From Kluyvera sp047971185 (GTDB taxonomy: Bacteria > Pseudomonadota > Gammaproteobacteria > Enterobacterales > Enterobacteriaceae), in the NCBI RefSeq assembly GCF_047971185.1, contig NZ_JBKDZH010000033.1, positions 1 to 64,000 of the forward strand: a stretch of DNA of 64,000 bases. The letters are read 5' to 3'. This document shows positions 41,159-50,192 of this stretch, in pieces; position 1 is the stretch's first letter, and every line of letters starts with the position of its first letter. The translations under genes and the position numbers were made by a program. The notes under the pieces are model-generated. The model saw only the letters and a program-made list of their open reading frames with translations. It was not told where the DNA came from and made no database searches.

Positions 41159-41797
41159 ATGTTCACTGGTATTGTGCAGGGCACGGCAAAAATCGTGTCC
41201 ATTGATGAAAAACCGAACTTCCGCACCCACGTCGTGGCGCTGCCGGAACATATGTTGTCCGGCCTGGAGACGGGCGCGTCGGTGGCGCATAACGGTTGCT
41301 GCTTAACGGTAACGGAAATCAACGGCGACCAGATTAGCTTTGACCTGATGAAAGAGACCCTGCGTATTACCAATCTGGGCGATGTACAGGTGGGTGATGT
41401 GGTTAACGTTGAGCGCGCGGCGAAATTCAGCGATGAAATTGGCGGCCACTTAATGTCGGGCCATATTATGACCACGGCGGAAGTGGCGAAAATTCTGACC
41501 TCGGAAAACAATAAGCAAATCTGGTTTAAAATCCAGGATCCGTCGCTGATGAAATATGTCTTGTATAAAGGCTTTATCGGCATCGACGGTATTAGCCTGA
41601 CGGTCGGGGAGGTGACGGCCACCCGTTTCTGCGTGCACCTGATCCCGGAAACGCTGGAACGCACCACGCTGGGTAAAAAACGCCTCGGCGATCGCGTGAA
41701 TATCGAGATTGACCCGCAGACCCAGGCGGTAGTCGATACCGTTGAACGGGTGATGGCGGCGAAAGCAGCGGCAGCGGCCCAGGCGATTGCAGAGTAA
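41159..41797 (+). CDS. ribE: riboflavin synthase alpha chain
   Basis: Dismutates two 6,7-dimethyl-8-ribityllumazine molecules to riboflavin (older symbol ribC in E. coli). The 212-residue enzyme has two lumazine-binding repeats, MFTGIVQGTAKIVSIDEKPN and a second copy beginning GHLMSGHIMTTAEVAKI, with GIDGISLTVGEV near the end. A strong ribosome site (AGGAGTTAAGGAT) precedes the ATG. It converges with cfa across a bidirectional terminator. Confidence 0.96.
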   Translation: MFTGIVQGTAKIVSIDEKPNFRTHVVALPEHMLSGLETGASVAHNGCCLTVTEINGDQISFDLMKETLRITNLGDVQVGDVVNVERAAKFSDEIGGHLMSGHIMTTAEVAKILTSENNKQIWFKIQDPSLMKYVLYKGFIGIDGISLTVGEVTATRFCVHLIPETLERTTLGKKRLGDRVNIEIDPQTQAVVDTVERVMAAKAAAAAQAIAE

Positions 41798-41803
41798 AGA
41801 AAA

Positions 41804-41832
41804 ACGCCTGCGTCGGACGGCGCAGGCGTTTA
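41804..41832. terminator. bidirectional terminator between ribE and cfa
   Basis: AAACGCCTGCG, an 8-base loop and CGCAGGCGTTT; symmetric and adjacent to both convergent stops. Confidence 0.85.
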
Positions 41833-41836
41833 AGCA

Positions 41837-42985
41837 CTAACGTGCGACGCGTAGACCCTGTTCCACCCCTCGGGAGAACATGACCTGCCACAGCTGGATA
41901 TCGCGCGCGCGGAAGGCACCCGCACAGGCGTTGAGATAATAGCTGAACATCCGTTTGAATCGTTCAGAATAGTTGTCAGCGATTTCCGGCCAGCAGGCGA
42001 GGAAACGCGTATGCCAGGCCATCAGCGTCGTATCGTAGTCGGCGCCAAAGTTGTGCCAGTCTTCCATCACAAAGTGAGGCTCGCTGGCGACGGCAATCTG
42101 GCGAACAGACGGTAAACAGCCATTCGGAAAGATGTATTTATTGATCCACGGGTCAACGTTATTGTCGGTTTTCTTCGAGCCGATGGTATGCAGTAAGAAC
42201 AGCCCATCGGGCTTGAGGTTGCGATCGACCACGTTAAAATAGGTGTCGTAGTTCTTCGGCCCCACGTGCTCGAACATCCCTACCGAGACAATACGGTCAA
42301 ACTGATCGTTCAGGTCACGATAGTCCTGGAGCAATATTTCGACGTCCAGCCCTTCGCAGCGCTGCTGCGCCATTTTTTGCTGTTCAGCGGAAATCGTCAC
42401 GCCTTTAACGGTCACGCCGTAGTTTTTCGCCATAAAGGCGGCCAGACCGCCCCAGCCACAGCCGATATCCAGCACGCGCATACCCGGTTTCAGCTGCAAT
42501 TTCTGGCAAATGAGATCCAGCTTGGCTTGTTGGGCCTCTTCCAGGGTTTTGGCTTCTTTCCAGTAACCGCAGGAATATTGCATATGGGAGTCGAGCATGC
42601 GGCTGAAAAGGTCATTGCCGAGGTCGTAGTGCTCTTTACCGACCTGCCAGGCGCGTCTGCGGCTCTGGAGGTTAAACAGGCGAGCGCCGGCAATGCGCAG
42701 CGTATCTTTGAAATGGTGTGGGAGTTGGTTTTCTAATCCGGCACGCAGCACCTTGTCGAAGAAGATATCCAGACGGTCACATTCCCACCAACCGTCCATA
42801 TAGCTTTCGCCAAGACCTAACGAACCTTCTTGTAAAACACGTTTGAAAAGACGCGGATTTCTGACCTGAATATCGCAGGAGGCATTGCCGTTGATTTCAA
42901 TGCCTGCTCGGTTTAGCAGCTCGCTAACGATACGATACCAGTCGTCGTCCGGTACACTTACTTCTTCTATACACGATGAACTCAT
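41837..42985 (-). CDS. cfa: cyclopropane fatty acyl phospholipid synthase
   Basis: Adds a methylene group from S-adenosylmethionine across double bonds of phospholipid acyl chains, giving acid resistance in stationary phase. The 382-residue protein starts MSSSCIEEVSVPDDDWYRIV. The SAM loop VLDIGCGWGGLAAFMAKNYG lies near residue 170, and the YDLGNDLFSRMLDSHMQYSC and VGMFEHVGPKNYDTYF motifs follow. Its promoter side faces punC across about 300 bases. Fully collinear with E. coli Cfa. Confidence 0.97.
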   Translation of the reverse strand: MSSSCIEEVSVPDDDWYRIVSELLNRAGIEINGNASCDIQVRNPRLFKRVLQEGSLGLGESYMDGWWECDRLDIFFDKVLRAGLENQLPHHFKDTLRIAGARLFNLQSRRRAWQVGKEHYDLGNDLFSRMLDSHMQYSCGYWKEAKTLEEAQQAKLDLICQKLQLKPGMRVLDIGCGWGGLAAFMAKNYGVTVKGVTISAEQQKMAQQRCEGLDVEILLQDYRDLNDQFDRIVSVGMFEHVGPKNYDTYFNVVDRNLKPDGLFLLHTIGSKKTDNNVDPWINKYIFPNGCLPSVRQIAVASEPHFVMEDWHNFGADYDTTLMAWHTRFLACWPEIADNYSERFKRMFSYYLNACAGAFRARDIQLWQVMFSRGVEQGLRVAR

Positions 42986-43283
42986 AGCTTCTCCATCCCG
43001 ACCTGATGATCAGAACCTTAAAACAGCGTAGACGCTTTTTTCTGGTTTGTGAGAAATGTCACGAAAAATTCGTGAGTCTGCTATCCGACGTAGCACAGAG
43101 GAAGGGAAGAACCCCTTGCCGAAAGCCAATCCATGGTTTAACGAGACGCCATCCTGCGCCCGTTTAATTAGTTAAATGTATATTAATTGTGTGATGCCGA
43201 TCCAGTATAGGACGCTAAGTTCATTGATTCAACATAAAACTTAGCGTCCTAATCGTTACTCATGGCATTGATATGAGTGATAT
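42986..43283. promoter_or_regulatory. cfa upstream region with a large inverted repeat
   Basis: About 298 bases. It holds the cfa promoter (AT-rich, about 43165-43205) and a 13-base perfect inverted repeat, AGGACGCTAAGTT (43209-43221) and its complement (43238-43250), with a 16-base loop. No T-run follows on either strand. The repeat lies downstream of punC, where it may stabilise mRNA or act as an operator. Confidence 0.5.
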
Positions 43284-44477
43284 TTAGGCGTGAGAGGTGG
43301 CGTGTTTGTTTTGACGTTCAGCGCGACGCGCCGACAGCTGCATGCGGTAGCCTATCCCGGCCAGAACCACGGTGGCCAGCATGACGCTGGTGGTGGTCAG
43401 CAGCGGGGTGGCAATCAGCGTAGAGACCGCCAGGCTTGCCAGGAAGCACAGCCCCAACTGGAGGGTGTTTTGCAGCGCCGCCGCGCGGCCGGTTGCCTGC
43501 GGGAACGGCTTCAGCGCTTGCGCCACGACAATCGGATAAATCGCACCGTTGGCCGTGGCCATAATGCAGAACGGAATCAACAGCGCGGTCAGGGAGACAC
43601 CTTCCGCCAGGCCGACAGCCCAGGTCCCGATGACGCTCAGCGCGAAGAATACCAGCAGCCACGGCAGCATCTGGGCACCCTGCCATTTTTGCAGCGCGGC
43701 GCGACAGCCGTATCCGCCGATCAGGAAGGCGATCGTCTGCGGCACATAGCTCAGGCCGATGACCGTCGGGCTGTAGCCCATTTCATGCAAAATGAACGGC
43801 GAACCGGTCAACCACGCGAAGAAGCTGGCAGAGCAGGCGGCGTAGATCAGCACGTTACCGCGGTAGTCTTTGCTGCGCAGCAGATGCATAAAGGTGAGCT
43901 TCTGATCGCTGGCGGCCTTTTTAGGGTGCGCAGGCTTCAGACGCAGAGCGGGCAGCATCAGCACGAGAGTGATGATAAACAGGGTGGCAAAGATGGCCTG
44001 CCAGTCAAAGTGGGCCAGCAGCCAGCTGCCGAGCAGCGGGGCCAGCGCCGGAGACAGGCCGACCAGCGGCATGATGGTGGCAAAAATACGGTTAGTGCGC
44101 TGGGCCGGATAATAATCGGTGACCATGGCCTGCCAGGTGACCGCCGCGGCGCATACGCCCACCGCCTGCACAAAACGCAGCACCAGCAGGGTCGTGCCGT
44201 CACGAACCCACAGCATGCCCAGGCAGCCGACGGCAAAGATGGTTAAACCGGTCAGCAGGATCGGTTTGCGACCATAGCGGTCGGACAGCGGCCCCCACAG
44301 CAGCTGCGCCACGGCGAAACCTGCGAGGAACAGGCTCAGGCTTGCGCTGACGGCGGAAGCCGGGGTTTGCAGGTCTTGTTGAATCGCGGCAAACGCCGGT
44401 AGGTACATATCGGTCGCCAGAAAGCCCAGCACGCTCAGCCCCGCGAGCCAGACTAAAAAACCTTTCCCAGGTTGCAT
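43284..44477 (-). CDS. punC: purine nucleoside MFS transporter PunC
   Basis: A 397-residue Bcr/CflA-type MFS carrier (YdhC) with 12 helices; in E. coli it imports purine nucleosides and is controlled by the divergent LysR gene. The early DMYLPAFAAIQQDL and the motif A loop LWGPLSDRYGRKPILLTG mark the Bcr/CflA group. The 112-base gap to punR is the shared promoter region. Symbol transferred by similarity and position (ydhC next to ydhB and purR). Confidence 0.9.
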   Translation of the reverse strand: MQPGKGFLVWLAGLSVLGFLATDMYLPAFAAIQQDLQTPASAVSASLSLFLAGFAVAQLLWGPLSDRYGRKPILLTGLTIFAVGCLGMLWVRDGTTLLVLRFVQAVGVCAAAVTWQAMVTDYYPAQRTNRIFATIMPLVGLSPALAPLLGSWLLAHFDWQAIFATLFIITLVLMLPALRLKPAHPKKAASDQKLTFMHLLRSKDYRGNVLIYAACSASFFAWLTGSPFILHEMGYSPTVIGLSYVPQTIAFLIGGYGCRAALQKWQGAQMLPWLLVFFALSVIGTWAVGLAEGVSLTALLIPFCIMATANGAIYPIVVAQALKPFPQATGRAAALQNTLQLGLCFLASLAVSTLIATPLLTTTSVMLATVVLAGIGYRMQLSARRAERQNKHATSHA

Positions 44478-44589
44478 AAATTACCCTTTTTATCGTCGTT
44501 CAAACTATGCCGCCGAGTGTAGAGAGTGCATTCACGGTTGTGAAACGCTAATATTTGAGTCATGGATTCAAAATTTTTGCAGGCAGAAA

Positions 44590-45516
44590 ATGTGGTCTGA
44601 ATATTCTCTGGAAGTGGTCGATGCGGTGGCGCGCAACGGCAGTTTTAGCGCGGCGGCCCAGGAGCTACACCGGGTGCCTTCTGCGGTAAGCTACACCGTG
44701 CGACAGCTTGAGGAGTGGCTGGCGGTACCGCTGTTTGAGCGCCGCCACCGTGACGTCGAATTAACGCCAGCCGGGGCGTGGTTTTTGAAGGAAGGGCGTT
44801 CTGTTATCAAAAAAATGCAGATCACGCGGCAACAGTGTCAGCAGATTGCCAACGGCTGGCGCGGTCAGCTCGCGATTGCCGTGGATAACATCGTCAAACC
44901 TCAGCGTACGCGCCAGCTGATTGTCGATTTTTATCGCCACTTCAGCGATGTCGAGTTGATTGTCTACCAGGAGGTGTTCAACGGCGTCTGGGACGCGCTG
45001 GCGGATGGGCGCGTGGAGCTGGCAATTGGCGCCACCCAGGCGATTCCGGTCGGGGGGCGCTTTGCCTTTCGCGATATGGGCATGCTCAACTGGCACTGCG
45101 TGGTGGCCAGTTCTCATCCGCTGGCGAAGATGGCAGGGCCGCTAAGCGATGACGTATTGCGAAACTGGCCGTCGCTGGTTCGGGAAGACACCTCGCGCTC
45201 GCTGCCCAAGCGCACGACCTGGCTGCTGGATAACCAGAAACGCGTCGTGGTGCCGGACTGGGCGTCGTCGGAAACCTGTATTTCAGCAGGGCTGTGTGCG
45301 GCGATGGTGCCGGGGCATCTGGCGCAGCCGTGGCTCGAGAGCGGGGAGTGGGTGGCGCTGGCGCTGGAGAATCCGTTCCCGGATGCGGCCTGCTGCCTGA
45401 CGTGGCAACAGAGTGAAGCGTCACCGGCGTTAAGCTGGCTGCTGGAGTATCTGGGAGATAGCGAGACGCTGAACGAGGAGTGGCTGCGGACGCCCGTTCA
45501 GGACGCCCGCAGATAA
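44590..45516 (+). CDS. punR: LysR-family regulator PunR
   Basis: A 308-residue LysR-type activator (YdhB). The N-terminal winged helix (about 1-62) has SLEVVDAVARNGSFSAAAQE, then a recognition helix ending SAVSYTVRQLEEWL. The effector domain follows. It is divergent from punC, its known target in E. coli, and ends 3 bases before the purR stop. Effector is probably a purine nucleoside, by context. Confidence 0.9.
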   Translation: MWSEYSLEVVDAVARNGSFSAAAQELHRVPSAVSYTVRQLEEWLAVPLFERRHRDVELTPAGAWFLKEGRSVIKKMQITRQQCQQIANGWRGQLAIAVDNIVKPQRTRQLIVDFYRHFSDVELIVYQEVFNGVWDALADGRVELAIGATQAIPVGGRFAFRDMGMLNWHCVVASSHPLAKMAGPLSDDVLRNWPSLVREDTSRSLPKRTTWLLDNQKRVVVPDWASSETCISAGLCAAMVPGHLAQPWLESGEWVALALENPFPDAACCLTWQQSEASPALSWLLEYLGDSETLNEEWLRTPVQDARR

Positions 45517-45519
45517 TAC

Positions 45520-46545
45520 TTAACGACGGTAGTCGCGGTACGGGCCGTCGGCTACCGAGCGGCGTTCAATCAGGCGCGGGTGCACTTCAATCGACTGCGA
45601 CTCTTCACGCTTGCTGACGATACGGTCCATCAGCATATTGAAGGCCGTTTCACCGAGCGAATCTTTCGGCTGGTGAATGGTGGTCAGCGCCGGGGTAAAG
45701 AAACGCGAGTTACGCACGTTATCATAACCGATCAGCGAAATATCCTGCGGCACGCGCAGGCCCATTTCATCGGCGGCGCACAGTGCGCCCATCGCCATGA
45801 TATCGCCGCCGCAGAATATGGCGGTAGGGCGCGGATGCTGGGACAGGATCTGCTGCATGGCGCGATAGCCCGACTCCGGCTCAAAGTCGCCCTGGACTAT
45901 CCAGTTCGCCGGAACGTTGATTTGCGCTTCTTCCATCGCCTTCATAAAGCCCGCCAGACGGCCTGCGCCGGTGTTGCGTTCCAGCGGACCTGGAATAACG
46001 CCAAGATCGCGGTGGCCGCGCTCAATCAGATAACGACCGGCCATATAGCCGCCTTCAAAAGCGTTATCAATCACCGAGTCGGTAAAGTCGGCTTTGGCTT
46101 CGCCCCAGTCCATCACCACCATCGGGATATGGCGGTACTCTTCCAGCATGGTGAGCAGCGACTCGGGGTATTCGGAACACATGACCAGCAGGCCGTCGAC
46201 GCGCTTTTGCGCCATCATAGACAGGTAGGCCCGCTGCTTCTCGAGGTTGTTCCACGCGTTGCCGAGGATCAGGGTATAGCCTTTCTGGAAGCAGTTTTTC
46301 TCAACGGCTTCGATAATCTCAGCAAAGTAGGCCGCTTCGCTGCTGGTCGCCAGCAAACCAATCGATTTGGTGTGGTTGACCTTCAGGCTGCGGGCCACGG
46401 CGCTCGGTGAATAGTGCAGTTCTTTGATCGCCGCCCACACTGCTTCGCGCGTCTCTTCAGCGACAAAACGCGTTTTGTTAATTACATGTGATACGGTTGT
46501 AGTGGAAACGTTTGCGCGCTTCGCTACATCTTTAATTGTTGCCAT
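45520..46545 (-). CDS. purR: purine repressor PurR
   Basis: A 341-residue LacI/GalR-type repressor binding hypoxanthine or guanine, and controlling purine biosynthesis. The DNA-binding domain starts MATIKDVAKRANVSTTTVSH, with the hinge helix around 48-56 (YSPSAVARSLKVNHTKSIGL). The effector domain is complete. A PurR-type box lies about 45 bases upstream (autoregulation). Convergent with punR. Confidence 0.97.
   Translation of the reverse strand: MATIKDVAKRANVSTTTVSHVINKTRFVAEETREAVWAAIKELHYSPSAVARSLKVNHTKSIGLLATSSEAAYFAEIIEAVEKNCFQKGYTLILGNAWNNLEKQRAYLSMMAQKRVDGLLVMCSEYPESLLTMLEEYRHIPMVVMDWGEAKADFTDSVIDNAFEGGYMAGRYLIERGHRDLGVIPGPLERNTGAGRLAGFMKAMEEAQINVPANWIVQGDFEPESGYRAMQQILSQHPRPTAIFCGGDIMAMGALCAADEMGLRVPQDISLIGYDNVRNSRFFTPALTTIHQPKDSLGETAFNMLMDRIVSKREESQSIEVHPRLIERRSVADGPYRDYRR
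46502..46517 (-). promoter_or_regulatory. possible second PurR box inside purR
   Basis: GTGGAAACGTTTGCGC, within the first codons of purR, matches the PurR consensus at 12 of 16 positions. E. coli purR also has a second operator downstream of its start. Codons constrain this stretch, so the match may be chance. Confidence 0.4.
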
Positions 46546-46588
46546 TCCATCTCACTCCAGACCCTGGCCTGCCCCTGATAAACCCGAA

Positions 46589-46604
46589 ACGAAAACGTTT
46601 GCCT
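46589..46604 (-). promoter_or_regulatory. PurR operator before purR
   Basis: ACGAAAACGTTTGCCT matches the PurR palindrome ACGCAAACGTTTGCGT at 14 of 16 positions. It is about 45 bases before the purR ATG and fits autoregulation. Confidence 0.82.
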
Positions 46605-46838
46605 TTACACACCCTGACGCAATTTGTGGGTTGCGGTTCGCCGGGAAAACGATACAGGACGACAGGAGGGGGTCAATGGCCGGTACGCTTATAAATAAGC
46701 GTCGAATTTTGACGTATCTGGACGCAAAGTGGAAGAGCAAAAACCAACATCCTGCTAAATCTGTGAAGATTTTTACGATTATCTGTGCAAAAATGAGTGA
46801 GCTCAGTTTTACTGTGGTAATGAAAAGGAGAAAAATTG

Positions 46839-46928
46839 ATGAGTACCGAACTTAAGATGTCGCTCACCACAACCGTTATTGTGCTGGGGCTGATCGTCGC
46901 CGCAGGTCTTACCGCTGTTCTGCATTAA
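46839..46928 (+). CDS. ynhF: small membrane protein YnhF
   Basis: A 29-residue single-helix inner-membrane peptide, MSTELKMSLTTTVIVLGLIV then AAGLTAVLH. E. coli YnhF differs at only a few positions. It lies between purR and ydhP, as in E. coli. An AAAAGGAGAAAAATT ribosome site precedes the ATG, and a terminator follows. Function unknown. Confidence 0.92.
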   Translation: MSTELKMSLTTTVIVLGLIVAAGLTAVLH

Positions 46929-46936
46929 TTCCTCTG

Positions 46937-46966
46937 TGAGGGAGCGCACGCTCCCTCCTGTCTTAT
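46937..46966 (+). terminator. terminator after ynhF
   Basis: GAGGGAGCG, a CAC loop and CGCTCCCTC followed by CTGTCTTATT. Confidence 0.75.
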
Positions 46967-47088
46967 TGTTATCAAATTAGCAATAATCTTTTGCTGTTTT
47001 GTACACTTCTGTTTTTCTGTGATTAATGTCATGCTTTTGCCCCATATTGCCATGCCGCGTCCGTCGTGCGGCCACCTGGAGCTTTTGC

Positions 47089-48255
47089 ATGAAAATCAAT
47101 TTTCCGTTACTCGCGCTTGCCATCGGGGCATTCGGCATAGGGACCACAGAATTCTCACCGATGGGGCTGTTGCCGGTCATCGCAAAGGGCGTTGACGTCT
47201 CGATTCCTGCTGCCGGGATGCTGATTAGCGCCTATGCGGTTGGGGTGATGGTGGGGGCGCCGCTGATGACGCTGTTGCTCTCTCACCGCGCGCGTCGTAA
47301 CGCGCTGATTTTTCTGATGGCTATTTTTACCCTCGGTAACGTGCTGTCGGCTATTGCGCCGGACTACACCACCTTAATGCTGTCGCGGATTATCACCAGC
47401 CTCAACCACGGCGCGTTCTTCGGCCTGGGGTCGGTGGTGGCGGCTAGCGTGGTGCCAAAACACAAGCAGGCCAGCGCGGTAGCGACCATGTTTATGGGCC
47501 TGACTATCGCCAATATCGGCGGCGTACCAGCTGCGACCTGGATGGGGGAAACCATTGGCTGGCGCATGTCGTTCCTGGCTACCGCCGGGCTGGGGATTAT
47601 CGCCATTATCGGTCTGTGGCTGTCGCTGCCGAAGGGCGGGGCGGGGGAGAAGCCGGATGTGAAACGCGAACTGTCGGTGCTGGTGCGTCCGCAGGTGCTC
47701 TCCGCGCTGCTGACGACTGTACTGGGGGCGGGCGCGATGTTCACCCTTTACACCTATATTTCGCCGGTGCTGCGCACGATTGCCAATGCGACGCCAGGGT
47801 TCATTACGCTGATGCTGGTGCTGATTGGCGTGGGCTTCTCCATTGGTAACTATCTCGGCGGTAAGTTTGCCGACCGTTCGGTTAGCGGTACGCTGAAAGG
47901 CTTTCTGCTGCTGTTAATGGCGATCATGCTGGCAATCCCGTTCCTTGCGCAAACGCCGGTTGGCGCCGCGTTCAGCATGGTGGTGTGGGGCGCGGCAACT
48001 TTTGCCGTGGTGCCGCCGTTACAGATGCGCGTCATGCGCGTGGCACACGAAGCGCCGGGCCTGTCGTCATCGGTGAATATCGGGGCGTTTAACCTTGGCA
48101 ACGCGCTGGGCGCGGTGGCCGGTGGGGCGGTGATTTCCGGCGGCCTGGGTTACAGCTTTGTGCCGGTGATGGGGGCGATTATCGCCGCGCTGGCGCTGCT
48201 GGTGGTCCTGCTGAGCGGACGTCGTCGCAGTGCAGAGGCGCTGGCCAGCCAGTAA
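47089..48255 (+). CDS. ydhP: MFS transporter YdhP (AraJ-type)
   Basis: A 388-residue inner-membrane carrier of the DHA1/AraJ group with 12 helices. The N-terminus MKINFPLLALAIGAFGIGTT EFSPMGLLPVIA is nearly that of E. coli YdhP, and the conserved MVGAPLMTLLLSHRARRNAL loop is motif A. The ATG at 47089 is chosen over 47026 because homologues start at MKIN. Substrate unknown; arabinose-like or drug efflux has been suggested for relatives. Confidence 0.92.
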   Translation: MKINFPLLALAIGAFGIGTTEFSPMGLLPVIAKGVDVSIPAAGMLISAYAVGVMVGAPLMTLLLSHRARRNALIFLMAIFTLGNVLSAIAPDYTTLMLSRIITSLNHGAFFGLGSVVAASVVPKHKQASAVATMFMGLTIANIGGVPAATWMGETIGWRMSFLATAGLGIIAIIGLWLSLPKGGAGEKPDVKRELSVLVRPQVLSALLTTVLGAGAMFTLYTYISPVLRTIANATPGFITLMLVLIGVGFSIGNYLGGKFADRSVSGTLKGFLLLLMAIMLAIPFLAQTPVGAAFSMVVWGAATFAVVPPLQMRVMRVAHEAPGLSSSVNIGAFNLGNALGAVAGGAVISGGLGYSFVPVMGAIIAALALLVVLLSGRRRSAEALASQ

Positions 48256-48263
48256 AACAAAAA

Positions 48264-48330
48264 ACGCAGAAGGAGCAGCCTTCTGCGTTAATCAACACCC
48301 CGGCGAAGCATTGCGACGCCGGTTTTTTTT
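48264..48330. terminator. pair of hairpins between ydhP and sodB
   Basis: AACGCAGAAGG...CCTTCTGCGTT (48264-48290) and CCGGCG...CGCCGG with eight T residues (about 48300-48330). Each serves one of the two convergent genes. Confidence 0.85.
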
Positions 48331-48331
48331 C

Positions 48332-48913
48332 TTACGCTGCCAGATTTTCGGCCACAAACGCCCAGTTTACCAGCGCCCAGAAGTGCTCAAGGTAGTTCGG
48401 ACGGGCATTGCGGTAGTCGATGTAGTAAGCATGTTCCCACACGTCAACGGTCAGCAGCGGCGTGGCGTCGGTCGTCAGCGGAGTGCCCGCGTTAGAGGTC
48501 GATACGATAGCCAGGGAGCCGTCCGCTTTCTTCACCAGCCAGGTCCAGCCCGCGCCGAAGTTTTTCACTGCGGCATCGGTGAACTGCGCTTTGAATTCTG
48601 CGAAGCTGCCGAAGGATTTGTTAATCGCTTCTGCCACAGCGCCGGTCGGTTCGCCACCGGCGTTTGGTGCCAGGCAGTGCCAGTAGAAGGTGTGGTTCCA
48701 GACCTGAGCGGCGTTATTGAACACACCGCCTTCTGAGGTGCGCACGATCTCTTCCAGCGTTTTGCCTTCAAACGCGGTGCCTTTGATCATGTTGTTCAGG
48801 TTGGTAACGTAAGTCTGGTGGTGTTTGCCATAATGATACTCCAGCGTTTCCACGGAAATATGTGGAACCAGTGCGTCTTTGGCATACGGTAATGCAGGTA
48901 ATTCGAACGACAT
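48332..48913 (-). CDS. sodB: iron superoxide dismutase
   Basis: Dismutates superoxide in the cytoplasm. The 193-residue protein starts MSFELPALPYAKDALVPHIS; the longer frame (from 48946) is untranslated leader. Metal ligands fit His27, His74 (AAQVWNHTFYWH), Asp157 and His161 (DVWEHAYY). Gly and Gln pattern GGEPTG favours the Fe form. E. coli sodB is repressed by RyhB, for which the leader is the target; this was not checked here. Confidence 0.97.
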   Translation of the reverse strand: MSFELPALPYAKDALVPHISVETLEYHYGKHHQTYVTNLNNMIKGTAFEGKTLEEIVRTSEGGVFNNAAQVWNHTFYWHCLAPNAGGEPTGAVAEAINKSFGSFAEFKAQFTDAAVKNFGAGWTWLVKKADGSLAIVSTSNAGTPLTTDATPLLTVDVWEHAYYIDYRNARPNYLEHFWALVNWAFVAENLAA

Positions 48914-49001
48914 TGCTACTCTCCTTTTATTATTGTGTACTCTCAATAACCCTGTATTGAGTGGGGATAGAGTAGCAAATTAAAAGGTGAGAGAAAAGAT
49001 A

Positions 49002-49034
49002 AGCTTACCCCGTTTATTAACAAACGGGGTAAGT
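49002..49034 (-). terminator. terminator after mepH
   Basis: CTTACCCCGTTT, a 6-base loop and AAACGGGGTAAG followed on the minus strand by CTTATCTTTTCTC. Confidence 0.85.
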
Positions 49035-49036
49035 AA

Positions 49037-49852
49037 TTAACGAATGGTCTTCGGGGTGACGACGCGGCGGGCGCCAACATAATGGCGAACCCAGTAGTCT
49101 TCGCTCAGCGAGGTAATCTGGATATCACGGCCGGTGCGCGGTGACTGGATAAACTTACCGTTACCGACATACACGCCGACGTGATCGGCGGTGCCGCGAC
49201 CCTGCGTCCGGAAAAAGACTAAATCACCGCTTTCCAGTTCGCTACGGTTAACCGGGCGCGCGTCGCGCAGGTGGTACATTTCGTTGGCGGTACGCGGAAT
49301 ACGGATATTCACCAGATCTTTATACGCATAGTAAACCAGGCCGCTGCAATCGAAACCGGTTCGTGGGGAATTGCCGCCCCAGCGATACGGTTTACCCAGT
49401 TGACCCATCAGTTTGTTCATGGCGGTTTTCTGCGCTTTTTGCACGCGAATTTTGTGCGCCTGAGCAATGGTGGTGGGCTGCGATTCTACCGGGCTGGTGG
49501 TGCAACTTTTTTTGTGGCCTTTGCGCGAGGGCTTACAGGTGGTCACCACGTTGGCGGTTTTTACCGCGCTGGCTTTGCGGGTTTTCGTTGCGGCGGTTTT
49601 ACGAGACGTGGTGGTCGCTTTCTTTGCGGTGACCGGAGTCGTTTTTTTCTTCGCCACGGTGGTGGTGGTCTTTTTTCGGGTATTTGATTTGCTGACCGTA
49701 TTCTTTTTCTTACGCTCACTGCCTTTTACCGGAAGAGACTTTTGCGCCGTGGGTGTTTTGGCATGCCCTGTTGCATGCGCCAACGGCGTGAAGGATAACG
49801 ATGTAAACAACAATGCACAGAGCGTGAACGACCATTTTTTTATCTGCGCCAC
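49037..49852 (-). CDS. mepH: murein D,D-endopeptidase MepH
   Basis: A 271-residue NlpC/P60 peptidase (YdhO) that cleaves 3-4 crosslinks to let new peptidoglycan in. A signal peptide (VAQIKKWSFTLCALLFTSLSF) is followed by a Lys/Thr/Ala-rich linker of about 100 residues, then the catalytic domain: GFDCSGLVYYAYKDL with the active Cys, DHVGVYVGNGKFI with His, and the third polar residue. The start is GTG at 49852; the longer frame lacks a signal. Linker composition is low-complexity, as in E. coli. Confidence 0.92.
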   Translation of the reverse strand: MAQIKKWSFTLCALLFTSLSFTPLAHATGHAKTPTAQKSLPVKGSERKKKNTVSKSNTRKKTTTTVAKKKTTPVTAKKATTTSRKTAATKTRKASAVKTANVVTTCKPSRKGHKKSCTTSPVESQPTTIAQAHKIRVQKAQKTAMNKLMGQLGKPYRWGGNSPRTGFDCSGLVYYAYKDLVNIRIPRTANEMYHLRDARPVNRSELESGDLVFFRTQGRGTADHVGVYVGNGKFIQSPRTGRDIQITSLSEDYWVRHYVGARRVVTPKTIR

Positions 49853-50192
49853 TGAACAACCCTCTGAGTATGCAGGCTTAATATCCTTGCCTGGGTATGG
49901 TTTACAAAACTCAACGATTCTAATCCATAAAAACACGAAATGTTAATAGTGTTTGTCAGTCTAAAACGTTGTTTCGTTAGCAAGTGCAAAAAAAAACATC
50001 ATTTGATACAGATTGAGTTAAAAAACGAGCAGCTTTTTCATCTGTCGGCCGATAAACACATATTGATAAGGCAACTTATCCCATCAGACGATAAAATAGT
50101 AAGGCGTGAATAAAATGTTATTTTCTGTTCACGCCGCAAGACGCTACAATGGTGGACTACTGCCGTAAAAAGAAGTTTGAGGAAGCAAGACA
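49853..50192. promoter_or_regulatory. mepH / grxD divergent region
   Basis: A 340-base AT-rich gap. Contains an 8-base inverted repeat GGCGTGAA (50103-50110) / TTCACGCC (50128-50135) just before grxD. No operator could be named and no gene is seen. Confidence 0.4.

Noticed and set aside
49467..49946. A 159-residue plus-strand frame with long hydrophobic Val/Phe runs
   Set aside because: It is the complement of the Lys/Thr/Ala-rich linker of mepH, which yields hydrophobic codons by chance.
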